64,000 nt of DNA, from assembly GCF_003352465.1 (NCBI RefSeq), contig NZ_CP031153.1, positions 4,736,001 through 4,800,000 of the forward strand. Direction: 5' to 3'. Source of the stretch: Kordia sp. SMS9. Lineage in GTDB: Bacteria; Bacteroidota; Bacteroidia; Flavobacteriales; Flavobacteriaceae. The notes below the pieces were generated by a model. The model was not told the DNA's origin and searched no databases. It saw nothing but the letters and a program-made list of their open reading frames with translations. How positions within the stretch are numbered: position 1 is the stretch's first letter; each line of letters begins with the position of its first letter. This document shows positions 8,788 to 18,062 of the stretch, one piece after another. The position numbers were made by a program, and so were the translations under genes.

Positions 8788-10041
8788 GTGAAACGATTAA
8801 AAATAGTGTTTTTAGTATTCTTGTTTGTACCAATGATAACTCATGGACAAGAAAAAAAAGAGTTCAAACCAACGATTAACTGGAATGTGACATCGCAAAT
8901 TTGGCTGCGCTATTCAGATTTGAACGAAGGTTCTTTGATCAATGACGAACTTACCAAAGACTACATAGATGTTTCTGTGAGACGTTTGCGCATTCCTATT
9001 TCTTCTCAAATCACGCCCAAAATATTTGTGTATGCTATTTTTGGAGGCAATAATTATAGTGCCAAAAATAATGCTTTTACTATGGAAGTGTTGGATTTAT
9101 ATGTAGAATATTCTTTTGATAAAGCGCTGGAAATCGGCATTGGAAAATCTGGATGGCAAGGTCTAAACCGATGGAATATTCGCTCTAGCAAAACCATGAT
9201 GGGATTAGATTCTCCTTTATTTACTTTAAATTCTGTAGAAAAAAATGATGATTTAGGGCGCTTATTTGGAGTTTGGCTTAAAGGGCAAAAAGGGAAATTC
9301 GATTACCGATTGTCATTCAACAGACCTTTACTTGTGACGAACGTTCCAACTGGGGAAGTAAATTTTGCCAACAACAGACCTAGAATTAAGATCTCTACGT
9401 ACGTAAAATATCAGTTTTTTGAGCATGAATCCAACAAGTCTGCATACCAAATAGGAACTTATGCGCACACTAAAAAAGTGTTTAATATTGGCGCTGGTTA
9501 TCAGTTTCAAAATAATGCCATGAGCGACGGAGATGCTAAAGAAGTTACTACTACTTTTTACGACATGAAACATTGGGCAATCGACTCTTTCTTAAATATA
9601 CCTTTACAAAATGATGCCGCAATCACTTCTTATATAGGATATTACGATTATAATTTTGGTGAAAATTACATCAGAAATGTAGGCGCGAACAATCCAACTA
9701 CAGGTGGAGGAACCGACTTTAATGGAGCAGGCGTTTCTTTTCCGATGATTGGCTCTGGAACTACTTGGTATATGCAATTTGGGTATGCATTTCCTAAAAG
9801 GAAATTATTCAAGTATGACATTGTCATACAACCTAATATTTCCATTCAAACTTCTAATTGGGATGCTTTGAATAGTCGAATGACTGTGTATGATGCTGCT
9901 GTAAACTTTTTAATGAACGGCGAACACAGTACAAAAATCACGGTAGGATATCAACATCGTCCAATTTTCGATTCAGAAACGATTCAACAAAAAAATTACA
10001 AAGGAATGCTGGTATTGCAATGTCAGTTTTCTTTGAGATAA
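8788..10041 (+). CDS. Phosphate-selective porin O/P-like outer-membrane porin
   Basis: A signal peptide (VKRLKIVFLVFLFVPMITHG) precedes a barrel of about 395 residues. DVSVRRLRIPISSQITPKIF, the strand pairs after it (LDLYVEYSFDKALEIGIGKS) and the closing GMLVLQCQFSLR fit OprO/OprP-type porins common in Flavobacteriaceae. It should form a trimeric outer-membrane channel; the substrate cannot be read from the sequence, and phosphate selectivity is only the family name. The start is GTG at 8788. It converges with cvfB, with a small CCGTA/TACGG hairpin between the two. Confidence 0.78.
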   Translation: MKRLKIVFLVFLFVPMITHGQEKKEFKPTINWNVTSQIWLRYSDLNEGSLINDELTKDYIDVSVRRLRIPISSQITPKIFVYAIFGGNNYSAKNNAFTMEVLDLYVEYSFDKALEIGIGKSGWQGLNRWNIRSSKTMMGLDSPLFTLNSVEKNDDLGRLFGVWLKGQKGKFDYRLSFNRPLLVTNVPTGEVNFANNRPRIKISTYVKYQFFEHESNKSAYQIGTYAHTKKVFNIGAGYQFQNNAMSDGDAKEVTTTFYDMKHWAIDSFLNIPLQNDAAITSYIGYYDYNFGENYIRNVGANNPTTGGGTDFNGAGVSFPMIGSGTTWYMQFGYAFPKRKLFKYDIVIQPNISIQTSNWDALNSRMTVYDAAVNFLMNGEHSTKITVGYQHRPIFDSETIQQKNYKGMLVLQCQFSLR

Positions 10042-10069
10042 TGTGACTTCTCCGTAAGAATACGGTTGG

Positions 10070-10900
10070 TTACTTCAATTCAATTCCGTCAGGTTTAATG
10101 ATGATTTGCTGTTGCTTATACAGACTTCCAATAGCTTTCTTAAAGCTCTTTTTGCTCATTTTTAAGCGCTTTTTAATCTCTTCTGGATCACTTTTGTCGT
10201 GTAAGGGTAAACTTCCTCCGTTTTGTTCCAAAGCGTCCAATACGGTTTGTGCAGAAGGTTCAATATTTTTATAACCAATATGTTGCAACGAAAGATCAAT
10301 TTTATTGTCTTCCCGAATTTTCTTCACAACACCTTTTAGTTTTTCACCAAGTTTCAATTCTCTATAAATCTCATCTTCATAGACCAATCCTTTGTGCTGT
10401 TGATTCACAATCATTTCCACACCTAAATCGGTAAAGCGCGACACCATCAAATCGACCTCATCAAAACGTTCCACAGTCAATTCTTCATTGCTGATAAACT
10501 TGTTCGTTTTGCTAGAAGCCACCAAACGATTGGTTTCTTCATCCAAATAACAATACACAACATACCATTTTCCTTCCTGCATGTCACGTGCTTGCTCTTT
10601 AAAAGGAACAAACAAATCTTTCTCTAATCCCCAATCTAAAAACGCACCATAATCGCTCAAAGCTGTTACACGAAGTAAGCCAAATTCGTTGACTTTCATA
10701 TACGGTTTTAAAGTGGTTGTTACAGGTCGCTCATGACTATCTAAATAAGCAAAAACAGTCAACTTGTCTCCTATTTCAAAAGATGTTGGTACATATTTAT
10801 TTGGCAACAAAATTTCATTTCCTTCATCATCGCCCAAGAAAAGTCCCGGTGGCGTTTCTCGTAAAATCTCTAATGTATTAAGTTGTCCTAAATGAATCAT
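10070..10900 (-). CDS. CvfB-family S1-like RNA-binding protein
   Basis: This 276-residue cytoplasmic protein has three OB/S1-like units. They begin near residues 1 (HLGQLNTLEILRETPPGLFL), 72 (GLLRVTALSDYGAFLDWGLE) and 145 (VDLMVSRFTDLGVEMIVN). A C-terminal winged-helix segment includes ALEQNGGSLPLHDKSDPEEI and LKMSKKSFKKAIG. This arrangement is that of CvfB (YitL), an RNA-binding protein affecting virulence factor expression in staphylococci; its flavobacterial role is unknown. A good TTG-N22-TACCTTTG promoter sits directly upstream. Confidence 0.9.
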   Translation of the reverse strand: MIHLGQLNTLEILRETPPGLFLGDDEGNEILLPNKYVPTSFEIGDKLTVFAYLDSHERPVTTTLKPYMKVNEFGLLRVTALSDYGAFLDWGLEKDLFVPFKEQARDMQEGKWYVVYCYLDEETNRLVASSKTNKFISNEELTVERFDEVDLMVSRFTDLGVEMIVNQQHKGLVYEDEIYRELKLGEKLKGVVKKIREDNKIDLSLQHIGYKNIEPSAQTVLDALEQNGGSLPLHDKSDPEEIKKRLKMSKKSFKKAIGSLYKQQQIIIKPDGIELK

Positions 10901-10916
10901 AGTGTAAAATTTCGGT

Positions 10917-10949
10917 CAAAGGTACGTTTTATCTTAATCTTTACCACAA
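10917..10949 (-). promoter_or_regulatory. Sigma-A promoter of cvfB
   Basis: On the minus strand, TTG (10949-10947), 22 bases, then TACCTTTG (10924-10917) fits the Bacteroidota consensus. The start codon is only about 16 bases further on, so the leader is very short. The -33 part overlaps the terminator stem of the upstream DUF2853 gene. Confidence 0.55.
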
Positions 10950-10990
10950 AAAAACGCCATCTTGAGATAAGAGATGGCGTTTAAAAAAAA
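10945..10990 (-). terminator. Terminator of the DUF2853 gene
   Basis: AAACGCCATCT (10952-10962) pairs perfectly with AGATGGCGTTT (10972-10982). A-rich flanks on both sides would give a U tract in either direction. It follows the DUF2853 stop on the minus strand. Confidence 0.8.
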
Positions 10991-11027
10991 AGGGATATTT
11001 TAATAATAGTATTAAAATACAATCTGA

Positions 11028-11369
11028 TTAGTTATAGACTGCTTCTTTTCCGAAATGAACTGTTAATAAATAATATACTACAGCTCTATATTTTGTTCTG
11101 TTTGAGCGACCGTATTTTTCGATAACTGCATCAATAGCGTTGTCTAAATCTGCACTGTCCGCTAAACCTAATTTCTTGATTAAAAAATTATTTTTTACCG
11201 TTGCCAATTCTTTTTCATCTGAACCTGAAACTGTTGCCGCATCTTTGTTATAAATCGCTGGACCACAACCAATCGTTACTTTTGTTAATAAATCCATATC
11301 TGGAGTTACTCCGCATTTGTCTTTTAAGTCAGTAGCGTATTTTGCAATTAGCTCATCTCTCTTACTCAT
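11028..11369 (-). CDS. DUF2853 family protein
   Basis: This small soluble 113-residue protein, mostly helical, begins MSKRDELIAKYATDLKDKCG and ends YYLLTVHFGKEAVYN, matching the DUF2853 family of unknown function. There is no signal peptide and no membrane segment. Conserved-looking features are the central IGCGPAIYNKDAATV loop and RTKYRAVVYYLL helix. A minus-strand TACTTTTG element (11423-11416) lies about 50 bases upstream, and a terminator follows, so it is probably monocistronic between menD and cvfB. Confidence 0.85.
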   Translation of the reverse strand: MSKRDELIAKYATDLKDKCGVTPDMDLLTKVTIGCGPAIYNKDAATVSGSDEKELATVKNNFLIKKLGLADSADLDNAIDAVIEKYGRSNRTKYRAVVYYLLTVHFGKEAVYN

Positions 11370-11468
11370 AATTGTGTATTTTTAATTGTGAAAATTTGAT
11401 TAATAATATTGATGACAAAAGTAAATTTTTGTCTATTATTCCTACTTTTTCGTAAGTGCTAGTTATTT

Positions 11469-13211
11469 TTATTCGTTGAAAAACTTAAAATATTCGATTA
11501 ACGTACCATCATTTTCAATTCTTGGCGTAAAAACCTCTAAAAGTTTCGGTTGATTGCTTTCATCATAAAATGTTTGTAATGCCGTTCGAAGCGTTATTTC
11601 ATCAGAAGCCGTTTGGTATTCTAAATGATACATTTCAGCCAATTGCTTCGCCGTATGCGGATGAATGGTTTCAAAATACGTATCAAAGTTTTCGGAATTC
11701 TTATTTCCAGGAAGAATTCTAAAAATACCGCCGCCACTATTATTGACTAAAATTATGCGGAAATTTTTCGGAATGTAATTGTTCCACAACGCATTGCTAT
11801 CGTAAAAGAAACTCAAATCGCCCGTAATTAAAAGTGTTTGCTTTGCTGCAACCATTGCAGTACCAATCGCGGTGGAAGTGCTGCCATCAATGCCACTTGT
11901 TCCTCGGTTGCAAAACAATTCTATACTCGCATCAATTTCAAACAATTGTGCATACCGAACGGTAGAACTATTTCCTAAATGTAAAATAATGGACGTAGGC
12001 AAAGTTTCCAAAATCACTTCAAAAGCTTTTAAATCTGTAAAGTTGATTTGATTCAGATAAATATCATGTTTCACTTCACGATCTTTCTTGACAGCATTCC
12101 AAAAAGGTCTGTATGAACTTTCAATAGATGTCGTCTGCTCAAAAAACAATTCAAAAAAATGATTCGGATGCATCTGAAAAAAATGTTCCAAACAAAAAAA
12201 TGTATCATACACACGGTTTTCATGCACATGCCAATGATGTTTTGGCGGACGCTTTCGCAGAATTGCCTTTATTTTCTTAGACACAATCATGCCGCCAAGC
12301 GTTAACAAAATTTCTGGCTGAAATGCTTCCAACATGGCTTCATTTTGTTCTATCGGTAAAATAATTTGATCAATCTTATTGAAGAATGCATCATCTCGCA
12401 AATTCGACGTCGTTTCTGTAAAGACAATCACTGACGGATCATTTGCCAAAAGCTCTAAATATTTTTTAGAAACCGTATGCGGCGGCAATGTTCCCACCAA
12501 CACCATTTTTCGAGTGGATTGACTCCATATAGAAGCGGCTTCTGCAATTTTATCGTGTTCAATAGCTGAATTCAATACCAATGGTTGCACTTTTGGAAAT
12601 ACCGTTTGCACATCTTCCATGGTGTACAAAGGCTCATCGAAAGGCGCATTGATATGAACTGGACCATTTTTTTCTACGGCAGCATTCAACGCAGCATTGA
12701 TTTCTTGTTCGTTATATGCTTGAATATTTTCTTGCAATTCACGCTCGGTTTCTAGGGATAATTGGTGCGTTTCTGCTAAAATGGTCGATTTATGGGTAAT
12801 ATCTTGTTTCAGATTTGCCTCGTAGTTAATATGACTTTTAAAAACGTGTTTCTGGCGAATCGTTTGTCCGTCGCCAACATCAATCAAATATTCGGGCCTG
12901 TCTGCCGAAATCACCACCACAGGAACGTTGCTATAATACGCTTCCGCAATAGCGGGATAATAATTCAACACGGCAGAACCAGAAGTACAAATTACTGCCA
13001 CAGGTGTATGCAGTTGTTGCGCCATTCCCAAAGCAACAAAAGCGGCACAACGTTCATCCACAATACTATACGCTTGAATGTTTGGATGCTGCGAAAAACT
13101 CAAGGTTAACGGCGCATTCCGCGATCCTGGGGAAATAACGACATGATGAATTCCTTTGGCAATACAAAGCGAAACTAATGTTTGTGCGAGTGGGATTTTA
13201 GAGTACTTCAT
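11469..13211 (-). CDS. menD: SEPHCHC synthase MenD
   Basis: This thiamine-diphosphate enzyme joins isochorismate and 2-oxoglutarate, the first committed menaquinone step. The 580-residue length is normal. Visible signatures: HHVVISPGSRNAPLTL near residues 22-37, the conserved VDERCAAFVALGMA stretch, VICTSGSAVLNYYPAIAEA around 93-111, RGTSGIDGSTSTAIG, and the ThDP/metal motif GDLSFFYDSNALWNN followed by NNSGGGIF. menF and a thioesterase gene lie upstream on the same strand, but menD also has its own promoter-like sequence in the 57-base gap. Confidence 0.96.
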   Translation of the reverse strand: MKYSKIPLAQTLVSLCIAKGIHHVVISPGSRNAPLTLSFSQHPNIQAYSIVDERCAAFVALGMAQQLHTPVAVICTSGSAVLNYYPAIAEAYYSNVPVVVISADRPEYLIDVGDGQTIRQKHVFKSHINYEANLKQDITHKSTILAETHQLSLETERELQENIQAYNEQEINAALNAAVEKNGPVHINAPFDEPLYTMEDVQTVFPKVQPLVLNSAIEHDKIAEAASIWSQSTRKMVLVGTLPPHTVSKKYLELLANDPSVIVFTETTSNLRDDAFFNKIDQIILPIEQNEAMLEAFQPEILLTLGGMIVSKKIKAILRKRPPKHHWHVHENRVYDTFFCLEHFFQMHPNHFFELFFEQTTSIESSYRPFWNAVKKDREVKHDIYLNQINFTDLKAFEVILETLPTSIILHLGNSSTVRYAQLFEIDASIELFCNRGTSGIDGSTSTAIGTAMVAAKQTLLITGDLSFFYDSNALWNNYIPKNFRIILVNNSGGGIFRILPGNKNSENFDTYFETIHPHTAKQLAEMYHLEYQTASDEITLRTALQTFYDESNQPKLLEVFTPRIENDGTLIEYFKFFNE

Positions 13212-13218
13212 TAAGATA

Positions 13219-13249
13219 CAAAAATACGACTTTCCATACGTTATACCAA
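13219..13249 (-). promoter_or_regulatory. Sigma-A promoter of menD, overlapping a repeat end
   Basis: On the minus strand, TTG (13249-13247), 20 bases, then TATTTTTG (13226-13219) is an excellent consensus match eight bases upstream of the start codon. The -33 TTG lies inside a sequence reading ATACCAATTT on the plus strand (13243-13252), identical to the first ten bases of the terminal repeats of the MITE-like element at 24032-24193. Confidence 0.55.
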
Positions 13250-13268
13250 TTTACATTTAAAATGATGT

Positions 13269-14360
13269 TTATAATACTCGTTTCATTATTTGTGATTTCG
13301 CCAAGGTTTCTTCCCATTCCGATTCCGGATCAGAATCTTTGGTGATTCCACCACCAACATACAAAATTTTGTTTGTGTCAGTTAACTGCATGCAACGGAG
13401 ATTTACGTACAATTCTGAGCGACTCCGAACGGTTCGGTATGCACTATTTTCTTGATTTTTACGATTGCGATTGCGTGAAGTTTCTTCTTTTACGTTCAAT
13501 TCACCTAAAAAACCTGTATAAAAGGTACGATCGTAGTTTTCTTCTTGAAGAATAAACGCTTTGGCTGCTTCTGTGGGAAATCCGCAAATAGCAGGTGTTG
13601 GATGCAATGTTTTTACAATATCGCCAATATTTGTGTCGGAAGTCATGCGTCCAGAAATCAATGAACACAAATGCACTAAACTTCCCGCTTGATGTGTTGT
13701 AGCTTTACTCACAGAAAGATTCGTCGTCATGTTTTTGAGCTGATTCGCAATAAAATTGGTTACAATTTGCTGTTCTTCAATTTCTTTCTGATTCCAGTTG
13801 ACCGCAACGTTTTCTTGAAATTTTCGGGTGCCCGCTAAGGACATTGTTTTGATAGAATTTCCATAAGAACTTACCAAAGTTTCAGGCGTTGCACCTGCCC
13901 ACATGCCTACTTTTGGGTGATACCACAAATACACAAACGCCGTTGGATAGTTCTCGCGCAAGCGTTCAAAAATTAAAAATGGATTTTTTGAGGATTCAAT
14001 TGCTTCTTGGCGTGATAACACTATTTTTTGTATCTCCGACTTTTGAATGGTTTCTACACCTTTTTGAACTAACTGTATGTGCTTTTTTTTCGCTTCCGCA
14101 GAAGGATTCATAGATGCGTTTGCTGCTTCGTGTTCGGCAACATGTTCCATTTCGCCTACCAAAACTGTATCAAAAGGAATCAGAATCGTTGATTTTGTCT
14201 CGTCAAACGGTGCAAATACAAACCCACTTTCTGTAAAATCTGAAACCGTATGCAACATAGCATCTTTTTGCAAAACCAATTGCACTTGTGCTGCGTTTGG
14301 CTTTCTATACGCAACAAACGGGAATTGTTTTTGGAGTTGTTCGGAGAGTTTATCTAGCAT
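13269..14360 (-). CDS. menF: Isochorismate synthase MenF
   Basis: This chorismate-binding enzyme converts chorismate to isochorismate for menaquinone. At 363 residues it is of the shorter flavobacterial type. The C-terminal chorismate-binding core shows IVLSRQEAI, GATPETLVSSYGNSIKTMSLAGTR (with residues of the active site), HPTPAICGFPTEAA, YTGFLGELN, LYVNLRCMQL and YVGGGI. It starts nine bases after the upstream thioesterase gene, so the two are co-transcribed. menD follows after 57 bases. High confidence for the family; isochorismate rather than salicylate specificity is inferred from the men context. Confidence 0.94.
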   Translation of the reverse strand: MLDKLSEQLQKQFPFVAYRKPNAAQVQLVLQKDAMLHTVSDFTESGFVFAPFDETKSTILIPFDTVLVGEMEHVAEHEAANASMNPSAEAKKKHIQLVQKGVETIQKSEIQKIVLSRQEAIESSKNPFLIFERLRENYPTAFVYLWYHPKVGMWAGATPETLVSSYGNSIKTMSLAGTRKFQENVAVNWNQKEIEEQQIVTNFIANQLKNMTTNLSVSKATTHQAGSLVHLCSLISGRMTSDTNIGDIVKTLHPTPAICGFPTEAAKAFILQEENYDRTFYTGFLGELNVKEETSRNRNRKNQENSAYRTVRSRSELYVNLRCMQLTDTNKILYVGGGITKDSDPESEWEETLAKSQIMKRVL

Positions 14361-14369
14361 TTTCTAGAA

Positions 14370-14789
14370 TTATTTTGCCAACACAATCGTCGTCAATTTA
14401 CACAGTGAAATTAAATTTTCTTCTTCATCTACCACTCTAATTTCCCAAAGATGCGTGGTTCTACCTTTATGAATGAATCTTGCGGTAGCAAATACTTCGC
14501 CTTCACGTTTACTTTTTAGGTGATTGGCAGAAATTTCCAGCCCTTTTACTTTGTACTTTGTAGCATCAATAAACAAATGAGATGCCGTGCTTCCTACGGT
14601 TTCTGCCAATGCCACGGTGGCACCGCCATGCAATAATCCTTGCGGTTGATGCACACGCGGGTTTACAGGCATCTTAGCGGTTAAAAAATCTTCACCAACA
14701 TCGGTGTACGTAATTTGTAAAGTTTCTAATAAGGTATTTGGGACAATTGCGTTGAGTTGTGCTAAAATTGCTTCTTTTTTAGGATTCAT
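14370..14789 (-). CDS. menI: Hotdog-fold thioesterase, probable DHNA-CoA thioesterase MenI
   Basis: This 139-residue PaaI/4HBT-type hotdog protein has the family signature VNPRVHQPQGLLHGGATVALAETVGS, with the HGG turn and catalytic acidic residue E64 (ALAETVG), then KVKGLEISANHLKS. Hydrolysis of DHNA-CoA to DHNA is inferred from its place directly upstream of menF, not from sequence alone. The symbol is therefore tentative. A minus-strand TATTTTTG element (14839-14832) lies about 43 bases upstream of the start codon and would begin the menI-menF transcript. The gene is divergent from an esterase gene. Confidence 0.82.
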   Translation of the reverse strand: MNPKKEAILAQLNAIVPNTLLETLQITYTDVGEDFLTAKMPVNPRVHQPQGLLHGGATVALAETVGSTASHLFIDATKYKVKGLEISANHLKSKREGEVFATARFIHKGRTTHLWEIRVVDEEENLISLCKLTTIVLAK

Positions 14790-14865
14790 TTGATATATTT
14801 ATGGAAAATTATCGACTGCAATACAGTTTTACAAAAATACGAAACCCTTAGCATACTTTTAAAGA

Positions 14866-15510
14866 ATGAAAGAAAAAGAAATCGCGTATCAAATTACAAA
14901 CACATACTCCACGATGAACGAATTGACGGAGCAAACGAAAAATGTATGGTTTGTTTGTCACGGAATTGGTTTTTTGAGTCGTTATTTTATTAAATATTTT
15001 GAAACGCTGAATGCAGAGGAAAATTACATTATTGCCCCACAAGCATCTTCCAAGTATTATTTAAATAACGAATATAAACATGTAGGCGCAAGTTGGCTCA
15101 CCAAAGAAAATACGCAAGCAGAAATCAAAAACGTGATGGCAAACTTAAACGCCATTTATCACGCAGAGCAAATTCCTAATCGTCTAAATTTCTTTGTATT
15201 AGGCTTCTCGCAAGGTGTTTCGGTGGCGATGCGTTGGGTAGCACGGCACAAAATTCCATGTGACAAATTGATGATCTATGCAGGAAGTATTCCTACAGAA
15301 TTGACTAAAAAAGACTTTGAATTTCTTCATACAGAAACAACAAAAATTATAAACATCGTGGGATTGCAAGACGAATATTTCACCGAAACACGCATGCAAC
15401 AAGAACATGAAAAAATGCAACTACTTTTTGAGAATAATTATATTTTTAAAACATTTCAAGGAACACATAAAGTATCAAGAACAGCTTTAGAAATGTTAAA
15501 AAAACTATAA
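14866..15510 (+). CDS. Alpha/beta-hydrolase of the phospholipase/carboxylesterase type
   Basis: This 214-residue cytoplasmic protein carries the oxyanion region WFVCHGIGFLSRYF near residue 28 and the nucleophile elbow GFSQGVS (Ser in G-x-S-x-G). The Asp is probably in VGLQDEYF near 170, and the His is in GTHKVS near 202. The pattern fits small serine esterases. The substrate is unknown. The ATG at 14866 is preferred over one 16 codons downstream, because the intervening Y-x-x-T-N-x-Y-S-T segment is typical of relatives. It is transcribed away from the menI-menF unit. Confidence 0.8.
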   Translation: MKEKEIAYQITNTYSTMNELTEQTKNVWFVCHGIGFLSRYFIKYFETLNAEENYIIAPQASSKYYLNNEYKHVGASWLTKENTQAEIKNVMANLNAIYHAEQIPNRLNFFVLGFSQGVSVAMRWVARHKIPCDKLMIYAGSIPTELTKKDFEFLHTETTKIINIVGLQDEYFTETRMQQEHEKMQLLFENNYIFKTFQGTHKVSRTALEMLKKL

Positions 15511-15671
15511 AATGTAACGGACTTGCCTACTTTTAGTAAGGCAATCACGTAGTTAGCTTTTCTTTTTTCTACATACATTTACAGTATTAAAATATTACTG
15601 AGCAGATCTTTATACGTTTTCCTAAAAAACCTAAAGTAACTCAGATATCTATAATAACCAATCAACCAACC

Positions 15672-15720
15672 AAAAAAAAATGCACGACTCTCTCATCTTC
15701 GTGCATTTTTTATTTTTTTT
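15672..15720. terminator. Strong hairpin terminator upstream of recQ
   Basis: TGCACGA (15681-15687) pairs with TCGTGCA (15699-15705). The stem is extended by A-run/T-run pairing on both sides and followed by a long T tract. It probably ends the esterase transcript 160 bases after its stop. Confidence 0.8.
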
Positions 15721-15737
15721 AGTTTTCTTTGTAAGCT

Positions 15738-17846
15738 ATGATTACATCAGCCCTACTTACAAGTACTTTAAAGGAATATTTTGGTTATGACACATTTAGA
15801 CCGCTTCAAGCAGAAATTATCAATTCTATCTTTAAAGGAAATGACAATTTGGTCATCATGCCTACTGGTGGCGGAAAATCCATTTGTTTTCAATTGCCCG
15901 CAATTTTACTAGAAGGTATTACAATTGTAATTTCGCCTTTAATCGCTTTAATGAAAGATCAAGTAGACGGATTGACCACCAACGGAATTTCCGCAGCATA
16001 TATAAACAGCAGTCAAAATGAAAGTCAGCAACAAGCAATTTATTCTAAAATTGAAAAAGGAGAAATTAAATTGTTATATACGGCACCAGAAAGTTTATCA
16101 TATTTAGAATATATTTTTAGCAGTCAAACCATTAGCCTCATTGCCATAGATGAAGCGCATTGTATTTCTTCTTGGGGACATGATTTTCGTCCAGCGTATA
16201 CCAATCTTGGTTATTTGAAAAAGCGTTTTCCAACTGTTCCTGTTATTGCTTTGACAGCCACTGCCGATAAAGCTACGCGTGAAGATATTGCAAATCAGTT
16301 AAATATTCCGCACGCTAGGCAGCATGTGGCTTCTTTTGATCGAAAGAATTTAAAACTAGAAGTGCGTCCTGCGAATAATCGCATCAAGCAAATCATCAAT
16401 TTTATAGAAAAACGCCCAAATGAAAGTGGTATTATTTACTGTTTGAGTCGGAAAGCCACGGAAAATGTTGCCGAAAAGTTACAAAACGCCAATGTGAATG
16501 CTGCCGCCTATCATGCTGGAATTGGTCATGCGTCACGTGCTAAAATTCAGGAAGATTTTATCAATGATTCATGTCAAGTAATTTGTGCTACAATTGCTTT
16601 TGGAATGGGCATTGACAAGTCGAATGTGCGTTGGGTAATTCATTATAATTTACCAAAAAACATAGAAGGGTATTACCAAGAAATTGGTCGTGCAGGTCGT
16701 GACGGATTGCCTTCAGACACCTTACTTTTTCACAGTTATGGCGATGTGATTCAGTTAAAGAAGTTTGCAGCAAGTTCTGGAAATGTAGAGGTACAACTCG
16801 CCAAACTTGATCGCATGAAAGAGTATGCGGATGCGCTGAGTTGTCGCCGAAAAATTTTGTTGAGTTATTTTGGTGAATTGATCAGTGAAGATTGCGGGAA
16901 TTGCGATGTGTGTACCAATCCGCCTCAGTTTTTTGACGGAACTGTAATTGCCCAAAAAGCTTTATCTGCCGTAGCGCGTGTCAACGGACAAGAACCAATT
17001 GGAATCATCATTGATATTTTGCGTGGTGCACAAAATAACACGATTTTTGATAAAGGCTATCAAGACTTAAAAACCTACGGAATTGCCAAAGACATCGCGT
17101 GGCTTGATTGGAAACAGTATATTACGCAATTGATCAACTTGGGCTATTTGGAGATTGCATTTCATGAACATAATAAAATAAAACTTACCGATTTTGCGAA
17201 AGAGGTATTATTTAGTGAAAAAAAAGTTGCCTTAGCGAATTTGGTAGCAGCCGAAAAAGAAGCAGAAATACAGAAAAAGAAACCAACAAAAGCTTCTAAA
17301 AACTCTCTGTTTGAGCGTTTGCGAGCGTTGCGTTTGGAAATTGCGAGAGAAGAAGAAGTGCCTGCGTATCAAATTTTTAATGATGCCACTTTGCGTGAGA
17401 TGGAAGCCGAACGTCCGATGTCTGACGAAGAATTTATCCGAATTAGTGGCGTTGGTCGTATCAAAATGATGAATTACGGCCATACTTTTATGAAAGAAAT
17501 TATCAATTTTACAAACGAAAAGAAAAAGAAACGCAAGGTTGATACGGTTCAAAAAACCTATGAATTACTCCAACGGGGTTTGTCTATTGAAGATATTTCT
17601 GTGGAACGAAGTTTGGCAGAAAGTACTATTTATTCCCACATTTTCAAATTGTATAATGCTGGAAAAAATATCAATTTGCAGCAGTTTATTGACAAACATG
17701 ATTTGGAAAGTATGCGGAAAGCAAAAGAAACTTTGGAAAATACGGAAGCATTAAAACCGTATTTTGAGCATTTTGAAGAAGCTATTTCATACAATACCAT
17801 TCGTATTGGTTTGGCGATTTTGAAAGCAGAAGCTGCGGAACAGTAA
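15738..17846 (+). CDS. recQ: ATP-dependent DNA helicase RecQ
   Basis: This superfamily 2 3'-5' helicase of 702 residues acts in recombination and repair. Walker A MPTGGGKS is at 41-48 and the DEAH box at 138-141 (IDEAHCISSWGHDFRP). The helicase C domain has YYQEIGRAGRDGLPS. A zinc-binding cluster CRRKILLSYF...CGNCDVC lies about 370-395, followed by an RQC winged helix to about 510. An HRDC domain near 520-605 includes FIRISGVGRIKMMNYG. The last ~90 residues form a further helix-turn-helix (LSIEDISVERSLAESTIYSH), as in the longer Bacteroidota/Firmicutes RecQ form. Monocistronic. Confidence 0.96.
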   Translation: MITSALLTSTLKEYFGYDTFRPLQAEIINSIFKGNDNLVIMPTGGGKSICFQLPAILLEGITIVISPLIALMKDQVDGLTTNGISAAYINSSQNESQQQAIYSKIEKGEIKLLYTAPESLSYLEYIFSSQTISLIAIDEAHCISSWGHDFRPAYTNLGYLKKRFPTVPVIALTATADKATREDIANQLNIPHARQHVASFDRKNLKLEVRPANNRIKQIINFIEKRPNESGIIYCLSRKATENVAEKLQNANVNAAAYHAGIGHASRAKIQEDFINDSCQVICATIAFGMGIDKSNVRWVIHYNLPKNIEGYYQEIGRAGRDGLPSDTLLFHSYGDVIQLKKFAASSGNVEVQLAKLDRMKEYADALSCRRKILLSYFGELISEDCGNCDVCTNPPQFFDGTVIAQKALSAVARVNGQEPIGIIIDILRGAQNNTIFDKGYQDLKTYGIAKDIAWLDWKQYITQLINLGYLEIAFHEHNKIKLTDFAKEVLFSEKKVALANLVAAEKEAEIQKKKPTKASKNSLFERLRALRLEIAREEEVPAYQIFNDATLREMEAERPMSDEEFIRISGVGRIKMMNYGHTFMKEIINFTNEKKKKRKVDTVQKTYELLQRGLSIEDISVERSLAESTIYSHIFKLYNAGKNINLQQFIDKHDLESMRKAKETLENTEALKPYFEHFEEAISYNTIRIGLAILKAEAAEQ

Positions 17847-18062
17847 TTGTTTGTTTCTATTTTTTTGCGAATATACTATAGTATTCAATAGACAAAATAG
17901 TCTATGATTTTTTATCAAATCTGTAGAAGCCATTCATGGGATCGTATTGATTTTAAGGATTTTATATTTTTCTGTCTTAATGAGTGAAAAATTTGATAGT
18001 CTAGTGAAATTCATCTAACTTCCTGTCAAATTTTCATAAAAACTAACCTCAACCAACTCATT

